A model generated the notes under the pieces. That model had not been told where the DNA came from. It worked only from the letters and a program-made list of their open reading frames with translations, and made no database searches. Both the position numbers and the translations under genes were made by a program. From positions 186,001-250,000 of the forward strand of contig NZ_JASISV010000001.1 of the NCBI RefSeq assembly GCF_030063305.1: a stretch of DNA of 64,000 bases, given 5' to 3'. Of this stretch, positions 53,414 through 63,279 are shown piece by piece; positions within the stretch are counted from its first letter, which is position 1, and every line of letters begins with the position of its first letter. This stretch comes from Salinibacterium sp. G-O1 (GTDB lineage: Bacteria; Actinomycetota; Actinomycetes; Actinomycetales; Microbacteriaceae).

Positions 53414-53649
53414 AGTGCCACGACCAATGCGCCGATGGCGACAGCGAGCACCGTGACGCCGACGTAGACGGCTATCTCTCGTCCGGAGAGCGGCCGACGG
53501 GATTCATCGTCAAACTCTTCCCGTTCGATCACCCCAATGCGGCGCTCGAGTTCGGCAGCGACGGCGGGCTGCATCCCACTCTCGATCAGCTGGCTCTGGA
53601 AGCGCTCAGAGATGCCACTATCGGCGGCGGATTTGTCTGTCGGGGTCAT
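53410..53649 (-). CDS. Small single-helix membrane protein next to NCS1 permease
   Basis: 79 residues. A helical soluble part (ISERFQSQLIESGMQPAVAAELERRIG) is followed by one C-terminal membrane helix (EIAVYVGVTVLAVAIGALVV). GGAG precedes ATG 53649. Overlap with the permease start suggests an accessory subunit, by analogy with small partners of other transporters. Not a recognised family to me. Confidence 0.7.
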   Translation of the reverse strand: MTPTDKSAADSGISERFQSQLIESGMQPAVAAELERRIGVIEREEFDDESRRPLSGREIAVYVGVTVLAVAIGALVVAL

Positions 53650-53750
53650 GAGAATTCTCCTGCCGGTCAGGTGCGACGTCCTTGTCGCGTAAACCAAATT
53701 CGATTCGATTGTGTCATCATTGGGCACCGCAGAGTCTCGTGTCAACCCCG
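53650..53750. promoter_or_regulatory. Divergent promoter of the guanidino/amide gene cluster
   Basis: About 100 bases between the small membrane protein and the amidase. AT-richer than surroundings, with AAATTCGATTCGATTGTG and repeated TTCGAT units that could serve the TetR protein. The exact binding site cannot be named. Confidence 0.4.
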
Positions 53751-54641
53751 ATGTCGAGGCGGGTCCTAGTGAAGGGACGCAGGTTGGACGGCGAACGAAT
53801 CCACACGATTGCTGTCGCACAGGGCGCCGCCATCATCGACGACGTCGACCAGAATCTCGCGACGTTGCGCCGGTTGGCGTCTCGCGCGCAGGCCGAGGGC
53901 GCCGACGTGGTGGTCACACCGGAACTCTTTGCCACCGGGTATGCCCCGGATCGGGCCTGGAAGCATGACGGAGTGGAGATCCGCGCCGCTCTCTCGCAGA
54001 TCGCCCGAGATCTGAACATCGCGCTGGTCGCCTCCACGATCGACACCGTGGCCGCGAGCCCCGGGGGCGCGGGAGCGCGCCATCACGTTGCTGCCTCGTT
54101 CATGGATAACAGCGGCACAGAGACAGCGCGGGTGCACAAACGTCACCTTTTCGGCGGTGAAGAGCAGCTCTGGCTTACCGCTGCCGAGAACTACGGAGAA
54201 TCCTGGGAGTGGCGCGACGCACGCTGGGGAATGGGCATCTGCTACGACGTTGAATTCCCGGAATTCGCCCGTGCCCTGGCGCGCGGCGGCGTCGACGTCA
54301 TGCTTGTTCCTACCGCCGTCCCTCAGTCGGAGCAAGGTATCGAAGGGATGGGAGAGGCGTGGCACTACTCGGCCACCCAGACTTCGATGCTGCAGGTGCC
54401 AGCCCGAGCGCTCGAGAACGGTGTTGTCATCGCCTACGCGAACCACTGTGGGCCCGGCTTCACGGGCCACAGTTGCATCGCGACACCTTTCGGTCGACAC
54501 GCCGCGCTGCTCGACGATCGCGAAGGTGTCGCGGTCGTCACGGTGCCCATCGACGCCATCCACGCCTCCAGGCGGGTTAACACCTACCTAAACGACCTCG
54601 ACAGAGCATTCCCGCCTGCACAACCCAAGGAGCTTCCATGA
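53751..54641 (+). CDS. Nitrilase-superfamily carbon-nitrogen hydrolase (amidase)
   Basis: 296 residues from ATG 53751; GTG 53769 or TTG 53787 may be the real start. Catalytic triad Glu in [12 protein letters not shown], Lys in VHKRHLFG, Cys in [15 protein letters not shown], plus Glu of GIEGMGEAW. The family hydrolyses amides or carbamoyl groups. The stop overlaps the ureohydrolase ATG by 4 bases. Together they could convert 4-guanidinobutyramide to GABA and urea (inference). Confidence 0.88.
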   Translation: MSRRVLVKGRRLDGERIHTIAVAQGAAIIDDVDQNLATLRRLASRAQAEGADVVVTPELFATGYAPDRAWKHDGVEIRAALSQIARDLNIALVASTIDTVAASPGGAGARHHVAASFMDNSGTETARVHKRHLFGGEEQLWLTAAENYGESWEWRDARWGMGICYDVEFPEFARALARGGVDVMLVPTAVPQSEQGIEGMGEAWHYSATQTSMLQVPARALENGVVIAYANHCGPGFTGHSCIATPFGRHAALLDDREGVAVVTVPIDAIHASRRVNTYLNDLDRAFPPAQPKELP

Positions 54642-55579
54642 GTAAGCCTGTTGGCCCCATCGACGCGAGTCTCGTGCCACGCTATGCGGGCATCGCCACG
54701 TTCGCGCGGCTGCCGCGCATCGAGGATGTCGAGAGTGCTGACATCATTGTCGTCGGTATTCCCTTCGACTCCGGCGTGAGTTTCCGCCCTGGCGCACGGT
54801 TCGGCCCGAGCCACATTCGGGAGATCTCTCGACTGCTGCGCCCATACAATCCGGCGCAGGATGTGCATCCGTTCGACGCACAGCAGGTGGTAGACGCTGG
54901 CGACTTAGCGGTCAATCCATTTTCGATCGACGAGGCCGTCGAAGAAATCGAGCGACAGTCCGATGCCTTGCGGGCATCTGGAGCTCGGCTCGTGGTGCTC
55001 GGCGGTGACCATACTGTGGCATTGCCATTGCTTCGCAGTGTGTTCAAGCAACACGGACCCGTCGCGGTCGTGCACTTCGACGCACACCTTGACACCTGGG
55101 ATACCTATTTCGGCGCACCCGTCACTCACGGCACACCGTTCCGAAGGGCCAGCGAAGAGGGTCTGATCGATCTTTACGCGAGTTGCCATGTCGGCATCCG
55201 TGGGCCGCTCTACAGTGCGCAGGACCTGCGCGACGATGAGCGACTGGGATTCAGCGTTATCTCGACGGTAGAGATCGAGACTGAGGGTGTGCAGCCGGCC
55301 ATCGATCGTCTGCTGGCACGGGTCGGTGACCGGCCCGTTTATATCTCGGTAGACATCGACGTTCTCGATCCAGCGCACGCACCGGGCACCGGTACGCCCG
55401 AGGCGGGCGGCCTCACCAGTCGAGAATTGCTGCGCATTCTTCGCTCCATGGCACATCTCAACATCGTGGGAGCAGACGTCGTCGAGGTCGCGCCAGCGTA
55501 CGATCACGCGCAGATCACGGGAGTCGCCGCGGCACATGTCGCCTACGAGCTGGTGTCGGCCATGGCGCCCCGGCGATGA
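54638..55579 (+). CDS. Ureohydrolase (agmatinase/guanidinobutyrase family)
   Basis: 313 residues. All six binuclear metal ligands are visible: H125 (GGDHT), D148-H150-D152 (FDAHLDTWD), D239 and D241 ([14 protein letters not shown]). HGTPF and [14 protein letters not shown] agree with agmatinase and guanidinobutyrase rather than arginase. It releases urea from a guanidino compound. Neighbouring amidase and NCS1 permease make 4-guanidinobutyrate or a related compound a better guess than agmatine. Guanidine hydrolase is an alternative. Confidence 0.9.
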   Translation: MSKPVGPIDASLVPRYAGIATFARLPRIEDVESADIIVVGIPFDSGVSFRPGARFGPSHIREISRLLRPYNPAQDVHPFDAQQVVDAGDLAVNPFSIDEAVEEIERQSDALRASGARLVVLGGDHTVALPLLRSVFKQHGPVAVVHFDAHLDTWDTYFGAPVTHGTPFRRASEEGLIDLYASCHVGIRGPLYSAQDLRDDERLGFSVISTVEIETEGVQPAIDRLLARVGDRPVYISVDIDVLDPAHAPGTGTPEAGGLTSRELLRILRSMAHLNIVGADVVEVAPAYDHAQITGVAAAHVAYELVSAMAPRR

Positions 55580-55616
55580 TGTTTCCCCACTAAATGGCGC
55601 GGTCGGCAATCGATTC

Positions 55617-56480
55617 TCAGCTGAGCGCGAGCATCGCCCCGGCCGTCACGGCCACGGCGAGTCCCGCGTACTGCACGGGCGCGATGCGCTCCTTCAGCAC
55701 GATGGCGGCCAGGATGATCGTGCCCGCCGGGTAGAGCGCAGTGAGCACGGCCATCACTGACAGGTCGCCGATGCGCAGACCGATGAGCAGTCCCACGTTG
55801 GCGGTCGCGTCGATGACGCCGCACGCTACGGCGAGTGTGAGTCCCCCGCGCCACGACCCGAGCGGGGAGCCGATGTCTCGGCGTCGCGCCACGATCACCA
55901 TGACGGCCACGATGCTGAACATGATGGTGGCGTTGACGGTCCGGTTCACGACGAGGGGGACGAGCCCCGAATCATCCGGAGCAGCGTCGATGATGATGAG
56001 GAACGCGCCGATCGCCGCCCCCGAACCGACCGCCATGAGCACCGCCTTGAGTGACGGGCGTACCGCGCCTTTCTCAGGCACGAAGCCGACCATGATGATC
56101 GCGACAAAGGCGAGGCCCAGCGCCACGTAGCCGAGAGTGCCGAGACGGTCACCGCCGATGAGGCCGACCGTCACCGGGACGATCGCCGAGACGACCGCGG
56201 TGAGCGGCGACAGAATGCTCATCGGCCCGACCGCGAGGCACGCGTACAGGAGCCCGATGGCGATCGCTCCGGTCACTCCGGATGCCGCACCCAGCAGCAC
56301 GGCTGGCACCGACCAGTTTCCGCCGAAAAACGGCAGCCCAATCAACAGCACGACGAGGCCCGCGAGGGCCACAATCGCGGTCACCAGCACCGCGCTCATC
56401 CGCTTGGCGGCGAGTCCGCCCAGGAAATCTGCGGCGCCGTAAACCAACGCGCTCGACAGCCCGATGATGACAGTGAGCAT
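55617..56480 (-). CDS. DMT/EamA-type transporter
   Basis: 287 residues, ten membrane helices in two EamA repeats; start LTVIIGLSSALVYGAADFLGGL and second half AVACGVIDATANVGLLIGLR with C-terminal PVQYAGLAVAVTAGAML. Likely exports or imports a metabolite. ATG 56480 was preferred over 56489. Divergent from the large nuclease gene over 171 bases. Confidence 0.88.
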   Translation of the reverse strand: MLTVIIGLSSALVYGAADFLGGLAAKRMSAVLVTAIVALAGLVVLLIGLPFFGGNWSVPAVLLGAASGVTGAIAIGLLYACLAVGPMSILSPLTAVVSAIVPVTVGLIGGDRLGTLGYVALGLAFVAIIMVGFVPEKGAVRPSLKAVLMAVGSGAAIGAFLIIIDAAPDDSGLVPLVVNRTVNATIMFSIVAVMVIVARRRDIGSPLGSWRGGLTLAVACGVIDATANVGLLIGLRIGDLSVMAVLTALYPAGTIILAAIVLKERIAPVQYAGLAVAVTAGAMLALS

Positions 56481-56526
56481 GGCAACCAATCAGACGAGAA
56501 CGCCCCACACTATCCGGTTGCCAACT

Positions 56527-56544
56527 GGTGACCGTAGGGTGACC
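56527..56544. promoter_or_regulatory. Possible PHO box: GGTGACC direct repeat, period 11
   Basis: GGTGACC at 56527-56533 and 56538-56544, spaced exactly 11 bases. On the minus strand GGTCACC resembles the Streptomyces PHO-box unit G(G/T)TCAYY, also arranged as 11-base direct repeats. It sits ~110 bases before a secreted nuclease-nucleotidase, a typical Pho-type target. Binding is inferred. Confidence 0.45.
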
Positions 56545-56651
56545 ACTTCGTACGGACTGTCGACTTTTGCTCGGGACCCCCCTAGGGTGACAACATTGCC
56601 CCCAAAAGGGGGTAGAACGCTGCACCCCCCCAAAAAGGAGACTGCCCGGTC

Positions 56652-59600
56652 ATGCGCGCTTTTACATTCAGGCAGGGTGAGCAGACGCTCCCCAGCACCC
56701 CTCGCAGAACAGCGGCCGTCGCGATAGCGACCGCCCTCGCTCTCGCCGTCACCAGCCTCTCCGCGGTGCCCGCGGGCGCCGCCGAAGTGACCACCACCAT
56801 CGCCGACGTGCAGGGCTCCGGCGCCTCCACGACGCTTCCCCCAACAACCGTTGTGACGGTGCAGGGCGTGGTCACTGGCGACTACCGCAATGCCACAGGC
56901 AGCGGCTACAAGGGCTTCTACCTGCAGGATCCTGCAGGGGACCCAGCCGATGACCGTTCAGACGGCATCTTCGTCTTCTCGTCCAACGCGAACCCCGCGG
57001 TCTCGATCGGTGACCTCATCACCGTCACCGGAACCGCCAGCGAGTTCAACGGGCAAACCCAGATCACGGCCACAACCGACGCGGCGTACGAGGTTGTCAC
57101 CGCAGGGGTCGGCGTTCCCGCCGCGACCGTGCTCCCCGACAGTGTGACAGGCAACGCCCGCGAGCCATTCGAGGGGATGCTCGTCACCCCCGAATCGGCA
57201 CTCATTTCGTCGAGCCACCAGCTCTACAACTTCGGCACCCTGTGGCTGAACGTCGGCGCCCTCGCCGTCAAGGCCACAGAGACGACGGATGCTGGCGATG
57301 CCGCCAACGCCATCGCGGCAGCCAACCGCGCCAACCGCCTGCTGGTCGACGACGGCTACAGCATCCAGGTGAGCAATGCGGCCCACCCCGGCACGCAGCC
57401 GTACTTCGACACCGCCTCCGTGGTGCGCAACGGCGACAAATTCGTCTCGCCCGCCGGCGGCATGATCCTCGGCTGGGGCTTCTCCGACTGGCGCCTGCAG
57501 CCGCAGCGACCACTGAGCAGCACCTCGCCCGCCGAATACTCGGCGCTCAAGCCCACCTTCGAAACCCTAAATCCGCGCACCAATGCGCCGGCTGAGGTCG
57601 GAGGCGACTTCTCGGTCGGCGCGTTCAACGTCTTCAACTACTTCACCACGTTCGGTGGGGATGCCCGTGGGGCCGACAACGCCGAATACTTCGCCATCCA
57701 GCAGTCGAAGATCGTCGCGGCCATCAACGCTCTCGACGCAGATGTTGTCGCGCTGATGGAGATCGAGAACTCCGTCAAGCTCGGCGAACCAGCTGACGAG
57801 GCGCTCGGCAACCTGGTCGACGCGCTCAACGCGGCCGCCGGGTCGACGGTCTGGGCCTTCGTTCCCACGCCGACCACGCTGCTCGATGCCGCAACCACCG
57901 ACTTCATCACCAACGCGATCATCTACAAAAAGGCGACAGCCACCCCGGTCGGGGCAAGCGTCGCTGACGTGGACGAGACAGTGTGGAACATCGCACGCGA
58001 GCCGATCGCCCAGACCTTCACGGTCGACGGCAAGACCATCACTGTCGTTGCGAACCACTTCAAGTCGAAGAGTCCGCCCTCGACCGGCGGAACCGAGCCG
58101 GCCGACCTGCAGGGCTTCTTCAACACCGAACGTGTTGCCCAGGCCAACCGCCTGAAGCTGTTCGTCGATGGTCTCATCGCCGACCCGGCCAAGGGCCCGA
58201 ACGTCATGCTTCTCGGTGACTTCAACGCCTACGCGCAGGAGGATCCTTCCCAGGTTCTGACCGCCGCCGGCTACGTCGACCTGATCCCCACCAAGACCAC
58301 CGAGTACACCTACACGTTTGATGGCGAGCTCGGCTCGCTCGACCACGCGTTCACCTCACCCGCGCTCGCCGAGTACGTCACCGGTGTCGACGTGTGGAAC
58401 ATCAACTCACCAGAGTGGTCTGACCGTGGATACGAGTTCGGCGCCGCCGAGGCCGGCACACCGTTCCGCTCGAGCGACCACGACCCGATCAAGGTCGGGC
58501 TGAGCTCGGCTGTGGCGCCCGTCACCATCGATTTGCTGAGCATCAACGACTTCCACGGGCGCCTCGAGGCGTCGGGAGCCGCTGCAGGCGCGGCAGTTCT
58601 CGCGGGCACGGTGAACAAGTACCGCGCGGCGAACCCGAACACGGTGTTCGTGGGTGCGGGTGACCTCATCGGGGCATCCACCTTCACATCGTTCATTCAG
58701 AACGACCAGCCGACAATCGACGCGTTCAACGCGATGGGACTGGATGCGAGTGCGCTGGGTAACCACGAGTTCGACCAGGGTCGTGCAGATCTCGACAACC
58801 GCATCCTGAAGGCGGTCGACTGGGACTACCTCTCGGCGAACGTCTACGACAAGACCACGGGCAAGCCGGCATACCCCGAGTACTCACTCGAGAAGTTCGG
58901 TGACGTCACGATCGGATTCATCGGTGCGACAACGGAGGAGCTGCCCAGCCTGGTCAGCCCGGCCGGTATTGCGTCGCTCGACGTGAGGCCGGTGGTGCCG
59001 GAGGTCAACCGCGTTGCGAACGCCCTCAGCGACGGCGACCCGTCGAACGGCGAGGCCGATGTGATCGTGCTTCTGGTGCACGAAGGTGCGGCTACCACCA
59101 ACATCACCAGCGCCACAGACAACTCGGCGTTCGGCCGAATTGTCAACGGCGCCAACGAGAAGGTGGATGCCATCGTCTCCGGGCACACCCACCTCGCGTA
59201 CAACCACCTGATCCCGATCGCAGGCACAGACAAGCTGCGTCCGGTGATCTCATCTGGCCAGTACGGCGAGAAGTACGCCAGCAGCGTGCTCACGGTCGAT
59301 CCGAAGACGGGTGAGCTGCTCTCGATGACCACCGAGATCCTGGATCTCGTCGGCGCTGCGGCTCCCGACCCCGAGGTTGCGGCCATCGTCGCCGACGCCG
59401 TGGCAGTCGCCAAGGTGCTCGGAGCCGTGAAGGTCGGTGACATCACCGGCTCATTCACGCGTGGCAAGCAGACCTCGGGCAGCGAGAACCGCGGTGGCGA
59501 GTCGACGCTGGGCAACTTCGTTGCTGACGTGCAGCTCGAGGCGACCAAGGATGCGGGCTCCCAGATCGCCTTCATGAACCCGGGCGGTCTTCGTGCCGAC

Positions 59601-60935
59601 CTGACGTTCGCGTCGACCGGTGCGACCGATCCAGACGGCAACGTGACCTTCGCCGAGGCAGCGGCCGTGCAGCCGTTCGCCAACACGCTGATCACGATGC
59701 GGCTCACCGGAGCGCAGATCAAGACCGTGCTTGAGCAGCAGTGGCAGCCAACCGCAGCGTCTCGACCGTTCCTGAAGCTCGGCGTCTCTGACGGCTTCGA
59801 GTACACCTACGTGGTGAACCCGCTCGTGGAAGGACAGCCGGTCACGGGTACCGTCACGGGAATGTACCTGAACGATGTGCGGATCGCCCCCACCGATGTT
59901 TTCACCGTCACGGCCAACTCATTCCTGGCCTCCGGTGGCGACAACTTCGGGGAATTCGCACTCGGCGCCAGCGTGACGGACTCGGGGAAGATCGACCTGC
60001 AGAGCATGGTCGACTACTTCAAGGCCAACCCGGTCGCCAGCCCCGACCCCGCGCAGCGAGCCGTGGGTGTGAGCCTGTCGGCCCCTGACGCCGACGGATA
60101 CTCGCCGGGCGACCAGGTCACCCTGGATCTGTCGTCGCTGCTGTTCAGCAACTCGGCTCCCCTGACGGGGACCGTGGTGGTGAGCGCTGGTGACGTCGAA
60201 CTCGGCAGCGCCCCGATCGACCCTGCGATCGTCGACACCACGGATGAGGGTGGTCGGTCATCCGTCGCCATCACCATCCCGGCGGGAACCCCCGGTGGCG
60301 CCCTGGTGCTCACGGTGAGCGTGCCGGAGGCGGGAACGTCGATCCAGGTCCCGATCGAGATCACGGTGAACGGGATCCAGATCGAGAACGTCAAGCAGCC
60401 CGAGATCAACGGGAAGGCCGCCGTCGGTCACAAGTTGAACGCGAAGTCGGGCAAGTGGAGCGTCAAGAAGCCGGACATCTCGTACCAGTGGAACCGGAAC
60501 GGTGAGGCGATCGTCGGTGCAACCTCAGCGAAGTACACCGTCGTTGCCGCGGATATCGGAGCGAAGATCACGGTGACGGTCACGGCCAGCAAGGAGGGCT
60601 TCGCCGATGGGGTCGCCACCTCGGCCGAGGTGACCGTTGCGAAGAGCAGCAGCTCCACGTCCGGTTCGACCAACCGCACATTCGTGTTCGGCAACCAGCC
60701 CATCACGTACACCGTCACGGTGCGCGGGGAGGGCGGCGCGGTTCCGACCGGGGACGTCGCGATCTACGACGGAACCAGCAAGCTCACCACGGTCACCCTG
60801 ACGGCGGCCGACAAGGGGCGCATTGCGGTTCCGGTCGACCTCGGTCGCGGCATCCACGTGCTGACGGCTCGCTACCTCGGAAGCGACACCGTGGACGGTT
60901 CGACCTCCCGCCCGAGCCTGGTGATCAGGTTCTAG
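56652..60935 (+). CDS. Secreted ExeM/NucH-type nuclease fused to 5'-nucleotidase with Ig-like domains
   Basis: 1427 residues. Sec signal at 1-43 (AVAIATALALAVTSLSAVPAGA). ~45-165: OB-fold/LTD-like region of ExeM nucleases. ~320-620: endonuclease/exonuclease/phosphatase fold (FSVGAFNVFNYFTTF, LMEIENSV, LLGDFNAY, DHDPIKVG). ~626-920: UshA metallophosphoesterase (LLSINDFHGR, GAGDLIG, GNHEFDQGR, SGHTHLAY). ~945-1115: 5'-nucleotidase C domain. ~1250-1427: two Ig-like domains. No LPXTG is seen. It could degrade extracellular DNA to nucleosides and phosphate in one protein. Start ATG follows AAAAAGGAG. Confidence 0.95.
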   Translation: MRAFTFRQGEQTLPSTPRRTAAVAIATALALAVTSLSAVPAGAAEVTTTIADVQGSGASTTLPPTTVVTVQGVVTGDYRNATGSGYKGFYLQDPAGDPADDRSDGIFVFSSNANPAVSIGDLITVTGTASEFNGQTQITATTDAAYEVVTAGVGVPAATVLPDSVTGNAREPFEGMLVTPESALISSSHQLYNFGTLWLNVGALAVKATETTDAGDAANAIAAANRANRLLVDDGYSIQVSNAAHPGTQPYFDTASVVRNGDKFVSPAGGMILGWGFSDWRLQPQRPLSSTSPAEYSALKPTFETLNPRTNAPAEVGGDFSVGAFNVFNYFTTFGGDARGADNAEYFAIQQSKIVAAINALDADVVALMEIENSVKLGEPADEALGNLVDALNAAAGSTVWAFVPTPTTLLDAATTDFITNAIIYKKATATPVGASVADVDETVWNIAREPIAQTFTVDGKTITVVANHFKSKSPPSTGGTEPADLQGFFNTERVAQANRLKLFVDGLIADPAKGPNVMLLGDFNAYAQEDPSQVLTAAGYVDLIPTKTTEYTYTFDGELGSLDHAFTSPALAEYVTGVDVWNINSPEWSDRGYEFGAAEAGTPFRSSDHDPIKVGLSSAVAPVTIDLLSINDFHGRLEASGAAAGAAVLAGTVNKYRAANPNTVFVGAGDLIGASTFTSFIQNDQPTIDAFNAMGLDASALGNHEFDQGRADLDNRILKAVDWDYLSANVYDKTTGKPAYPEYSLEKFGDVTIGFIGATTEELPSLVSPAGIASLDVRPVVPEVNRVANALSDGDPSNGEADVIVLLVHEGAATTNITSATDNSAFGRIVNGANEKVDAIVSGHTHLAYNHLIPIAGTDKLRPVISSGQYGEKYASSVLTVDPKTGELLSMTTEILDLVGAAAPDPEVAAIVADAVAVAKVLGAVKVGDITGSFTRGKQTSGSENRGGESTLGNFVADVQLEATKDAGSQIAFMNPGGLRADLTFASTGATDPDGNVTFAEAAAVQPFANTLITMRLTGAQIKTVLEQQWQPTAASRPFLKLGVSDGFEYTYVVNPLVEGQPVTGTVTGMYLNDVRIAPTDVFTVTANSFLASGGDNFGEFALGASVTDSGKIDLQSMVDYFKANPVASPDPAQRAVGVSLSAPDADGYSPGDQVTLDLSSLLFSNSAPLTGTVVVSAGDVELGSAPIDPAIVDTTDEGGRSSVAITIPAGTPGGALVLTVSVPEAGTSIQVPIEITVNGIQIENVKQPEINGKAAVGHKLNAKSGKWSVKKPDISYQWNRNGEAIVGATSAKYTVVAADIGAKITVTVTASKEGFADGVATSAEVTVAKSSSSTSGSTNRTFVFGNQPITYTVTVRGEGGAVPTGDVAIYDGTSKLTTVTLTAADKGRIAVPVDLGRGIHVLTARYLGSDTVDGSTSRPSLVIRF

Positions 60936-60960
60936 TCAGGCAGATCTAGACACCGCCGGG

Positions 60961-60986
60961 GGCGGGCCAGTTCGCGCTGGTCCGCC
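60961..60986 (+). terminator. Terminator of the nuclease-nucleotidase gene
   Basis: GGCGGGCCAG, loop TTCGCG, CTGGTCCGCC: 9 of 10 pairs, 26 bases after the stop, followed by a CT/TT-rich stretch (CTTCGTGGTTTCT). Confidence 0.7.
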
Positions 60987-61028
60987 CTTCGTGGTTTCTG
61001 CGTCAGCCGTCGCTCGTACACTCGTGGG

Positions 61029-62828
61029 GTGACTCCTGCCCTCAGCGTTCTCGAGAAGACCTTCGGATACGACAGTTTCCGGGGGCAGCAGGCAGAGATC
61101 ATCCAGACCATGATCGACGGCGGCGACGCGCTCGTGCTCATGCCGACCGGCGGCGGTAAGTCGCTCTGCTACCAGATCCCCGCCCTGGTGCGCGAGGGCA
61201 CCGGCATAGTCATCTCGCCGCTCATCGCCCTGATGCAAGACCAGGTGGATGCCCTTACCGCCGTCGGGGCGCGCGCCGAGTTCCTCAACTCGACCCAGTC
61301 GTCCGACGAGAGGCTGCGCGTCGAAACAGCGTTCCTTGCCGGCGAGCTCGACCTGCTCTACCTGGCGCCGGAGAGACTGCGAGTCTCGACCACCACCGAC
61401 CTGCTCGACCGCGGCCGGATCGCCCTGTTCGCGATCGACGAAGCCCATTGCGTGTCGCAGTGGGGGCACGACTTCAGGCCCGACTACCTGCAACTTTCTG
61501 TGCTGCACGAGCGGTGGCCGAGCATCCCGCGTATCGCACTCACGGCGACGGCGACGGAGACGACCCGACGCGAGATCGCGCAGCGGCTCGACCTGGCGGA
61601 TGCGCGGCAGTTTGTGTCGAGCTTCGACAGGCCGAACATCCAGTACCGCATCGAGAGCAAGCAGCAGCCGTTGCAGCAACTGCTGTCGCTGCTGTCGAGC
61701 GAGCACGCCGGCGACGCCGGGATCGTGTACTGCCTGTCGCGTGCGTCGGTCGAGAAGACCGCCGAGTTTCTGGTGCAGAACGGGATCACCGCGCTGCCGT
61801 ACCACGCGGGCCTCGACGCGAGGGTGCGGGCATCCAATCAGAGCCGCTTCCTGAGGGAAGAGGGCATGGTGATGGTCGCGACGATCGCGTTCGGCATGGG
61901 CATCGACAAGCCGGATGTGCGGTTCGTCGCTCATCTCGACCTGCCGAAGAGCGTCGAGGGCTACTACCAGGAGACCGGTCGCGCCGGCCGCGACGGTCTG
62001 CCCGCGACCGCGTGGCTCGCCTACGGGCTTCAGGATGTGGTGCAGCAGCGCCGCATGATCGACCAGTCGGAGGGTGAACTCGCCCACCGCCGCAACCTCA
62101 CGGCTCACCTCGACGCGATGCTCGCCCTGTGCGAGACGATCCAGTGCCGACGCGTGCAGTTGCTCGGCTATTTCGGTCAGCAGTCCAGCCCGTGCGGCAA
62201 CTGCGACACCTGCCTCTCGCCGCCCGAAACCTGGGACGGCACGGTCCCGGCGCAGAAACTGCTGTCGACCATCGTGCGGCTCAAGCGCGAGCGCAACCAG
62301 AGCTTCGGCGCCGGGCACCTGATCGACATCCTGGTGGGCAAGCAGACTCCACGCGTCGCGCAACATGGGCACGATGCGCTGGCGACGTGGGGCATCGGTC
62401 AGGATGTGAGCGACCAGGAGTGGCGCGGCGTCGTGCGGCAGCTGCTCGCCCAGGGGTTGCTGGCCGTCGAAGGTGAGTACGGCATCCTGGTGCTGACCGA
62501 GGCATCGGCGTCGGTGCTGGGCGGGTCGCGCACAGTGCTGCTGCGCCGCGAGGCTCCCAAGCGGTCGAAGGCGGCCAAGCGGGCGGTCGTTGCCCAGCTT
62601 CCCGAGGCCGCGATCGGCCTGTTCGAGCAGCTGCGAACGTGGCGTTCGGCCGAGGCCCAGGCCCAGGGCGTGCCGGCCTACATTGTGTTCGGGGATGCCA
62701 CGCTCCGCGGCATCTCGGTGACGAAGCCGTCGACCCTGGCCGAGCTCGGCACGATCAGCGGCGTCGGGGAGAAGAAGCTCGAGCAGTACGGCGAGGCGCT
62801 GCTGAAGGTCGTGGCATCCGACGCCTGA
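61029..62828 (+). CDS. recQ: ATP-dependent DNA helicase RecQ
   Basis: 599 residues with the full RecQ layout: motif 0 [14 protein letters not shown], Walker [35 protein letters not shown], motif [16 protein letters not shown], Zn-binding CGNCDTC in the RecQ-C part, winged helix, and an HRDC-like C terminus (YGEALLKVV). It unwinds forks and recombination intermediates. Start GTG 61029 with TACACT 6 bases upstream. It converges on the thioredoxin gene with 7 bases between. Confidence 0.95.
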   Translation: MTPALSVLEKTFGYDSFRGQQAEIIQTMIDGGDALVLMPTGGGKSLCYQIPALVREGTGIVISPLIALMQDQVDALTAVGARAEFLNSTQSSDERLRVETAFLAGELDLLYLAPERLRVSTTTDLLDRGRIALFAIDEAHCVSQWGHDFRPDYLQLSVLHERWPSIPRIALTATATETTRREIAQRLDLADARQFVSSFDRPNIQYRIESKQQPLQQLLSLLSSEHAGDAGIVYCLSRASVEKTAEFLVQNGITALPYHAGLDARVRASNQSRFLREEGMVMVATIAFGMGIDKPDVRFVAHLDLPKSVEGYYQETGRAGRDGLPATAWLAYGLQDVVQQRRMIDQSEGELAHRRNLTAHLDAMLALCETIQCRRVQLLGYFGQQSSPCGNCDTCLSPPETWDGTVPAQKLLSTIVRLKRERNQSFGAGHLIDILVGKQTPRVAQHGHDALATWGIGQDVSDQEWRGVVRQLLAQGLLAVEGEYGILVLTEASASVLGGSRTVLLRREAPKRSKAAKRAVVAQLPEAAIGLFEQLRTWRSAEAQAQGVPAYIVFGDATLRGISVTKPSTLAELGTISGVGEKKLEQYGEALLKVVASDA

Positions 62829-62835
62829 TGGCGTC

Positions 62836-63219
62836 CTACTGAGCGGCGGCTTCTGCTGCGGCCTGCTGCTCCGCGACCTTCTTGTGCACGTCGTCCATGT
62901 CGAGCGCACGCACCGCGGCGATCACCTGGTCGAGCGCGGGAGCGGGAAGCGCCCCTGGCTGCGAGAAGACGAGCACTCCGTCGCGGAACGCCATGAGCGT
63001 CGGGATCGAGCTGATGCCGGCGGCGCTGGACAGTTCGCGCTCCGCCTCGGTGTCGACCTTTCCGAACGTGACGTCGGGGTTGGCCTCGCTTGCTGCCTCG
63101 AAGACGGGAGCGAACTGGCGGCACGGGCCGCACCATTCCGCCCAGAAATCCACGAGGGTGATGCCGGACTTCGCGACGGTGTCGCCGAATGCTTCAGAAG
63201 TAAGTGTGACGGTAGCCAT
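62836..63219 (-). CDS. Thioredoxin
   Basis: 127 residues with FWAEWCGPCRQFAPVFE (redox Cys pair), FGKVDTEAERELS and the cis-Pro motif SIPTLMAFRDG. A C-terminal ~20-residue Ala/Glu/Gln tail is extra. A cytoplasmic disulfide reductase. Start ATG 63219; upstream 60 bases separate it from the antiporter. Confidence 0.95.
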   Translation of the reverse strand: MATVTLTSEAFGDTVAKSGITLVDFWAEWCGPCRQFAPVFEAASEANPDVTFGKVDTEAERELSSAAGISSIPTLMAFRDGVLVFSQPGALPAPALDQVIAAVRALDMDDVHKKVAEQQAAAEAAAQ

Positions 63220-63279
63220 GAATCCACCCTACGTTGGCAATCGCGGCCACGTTTGGATGTTCGCTCCCCGCGATCCTCG

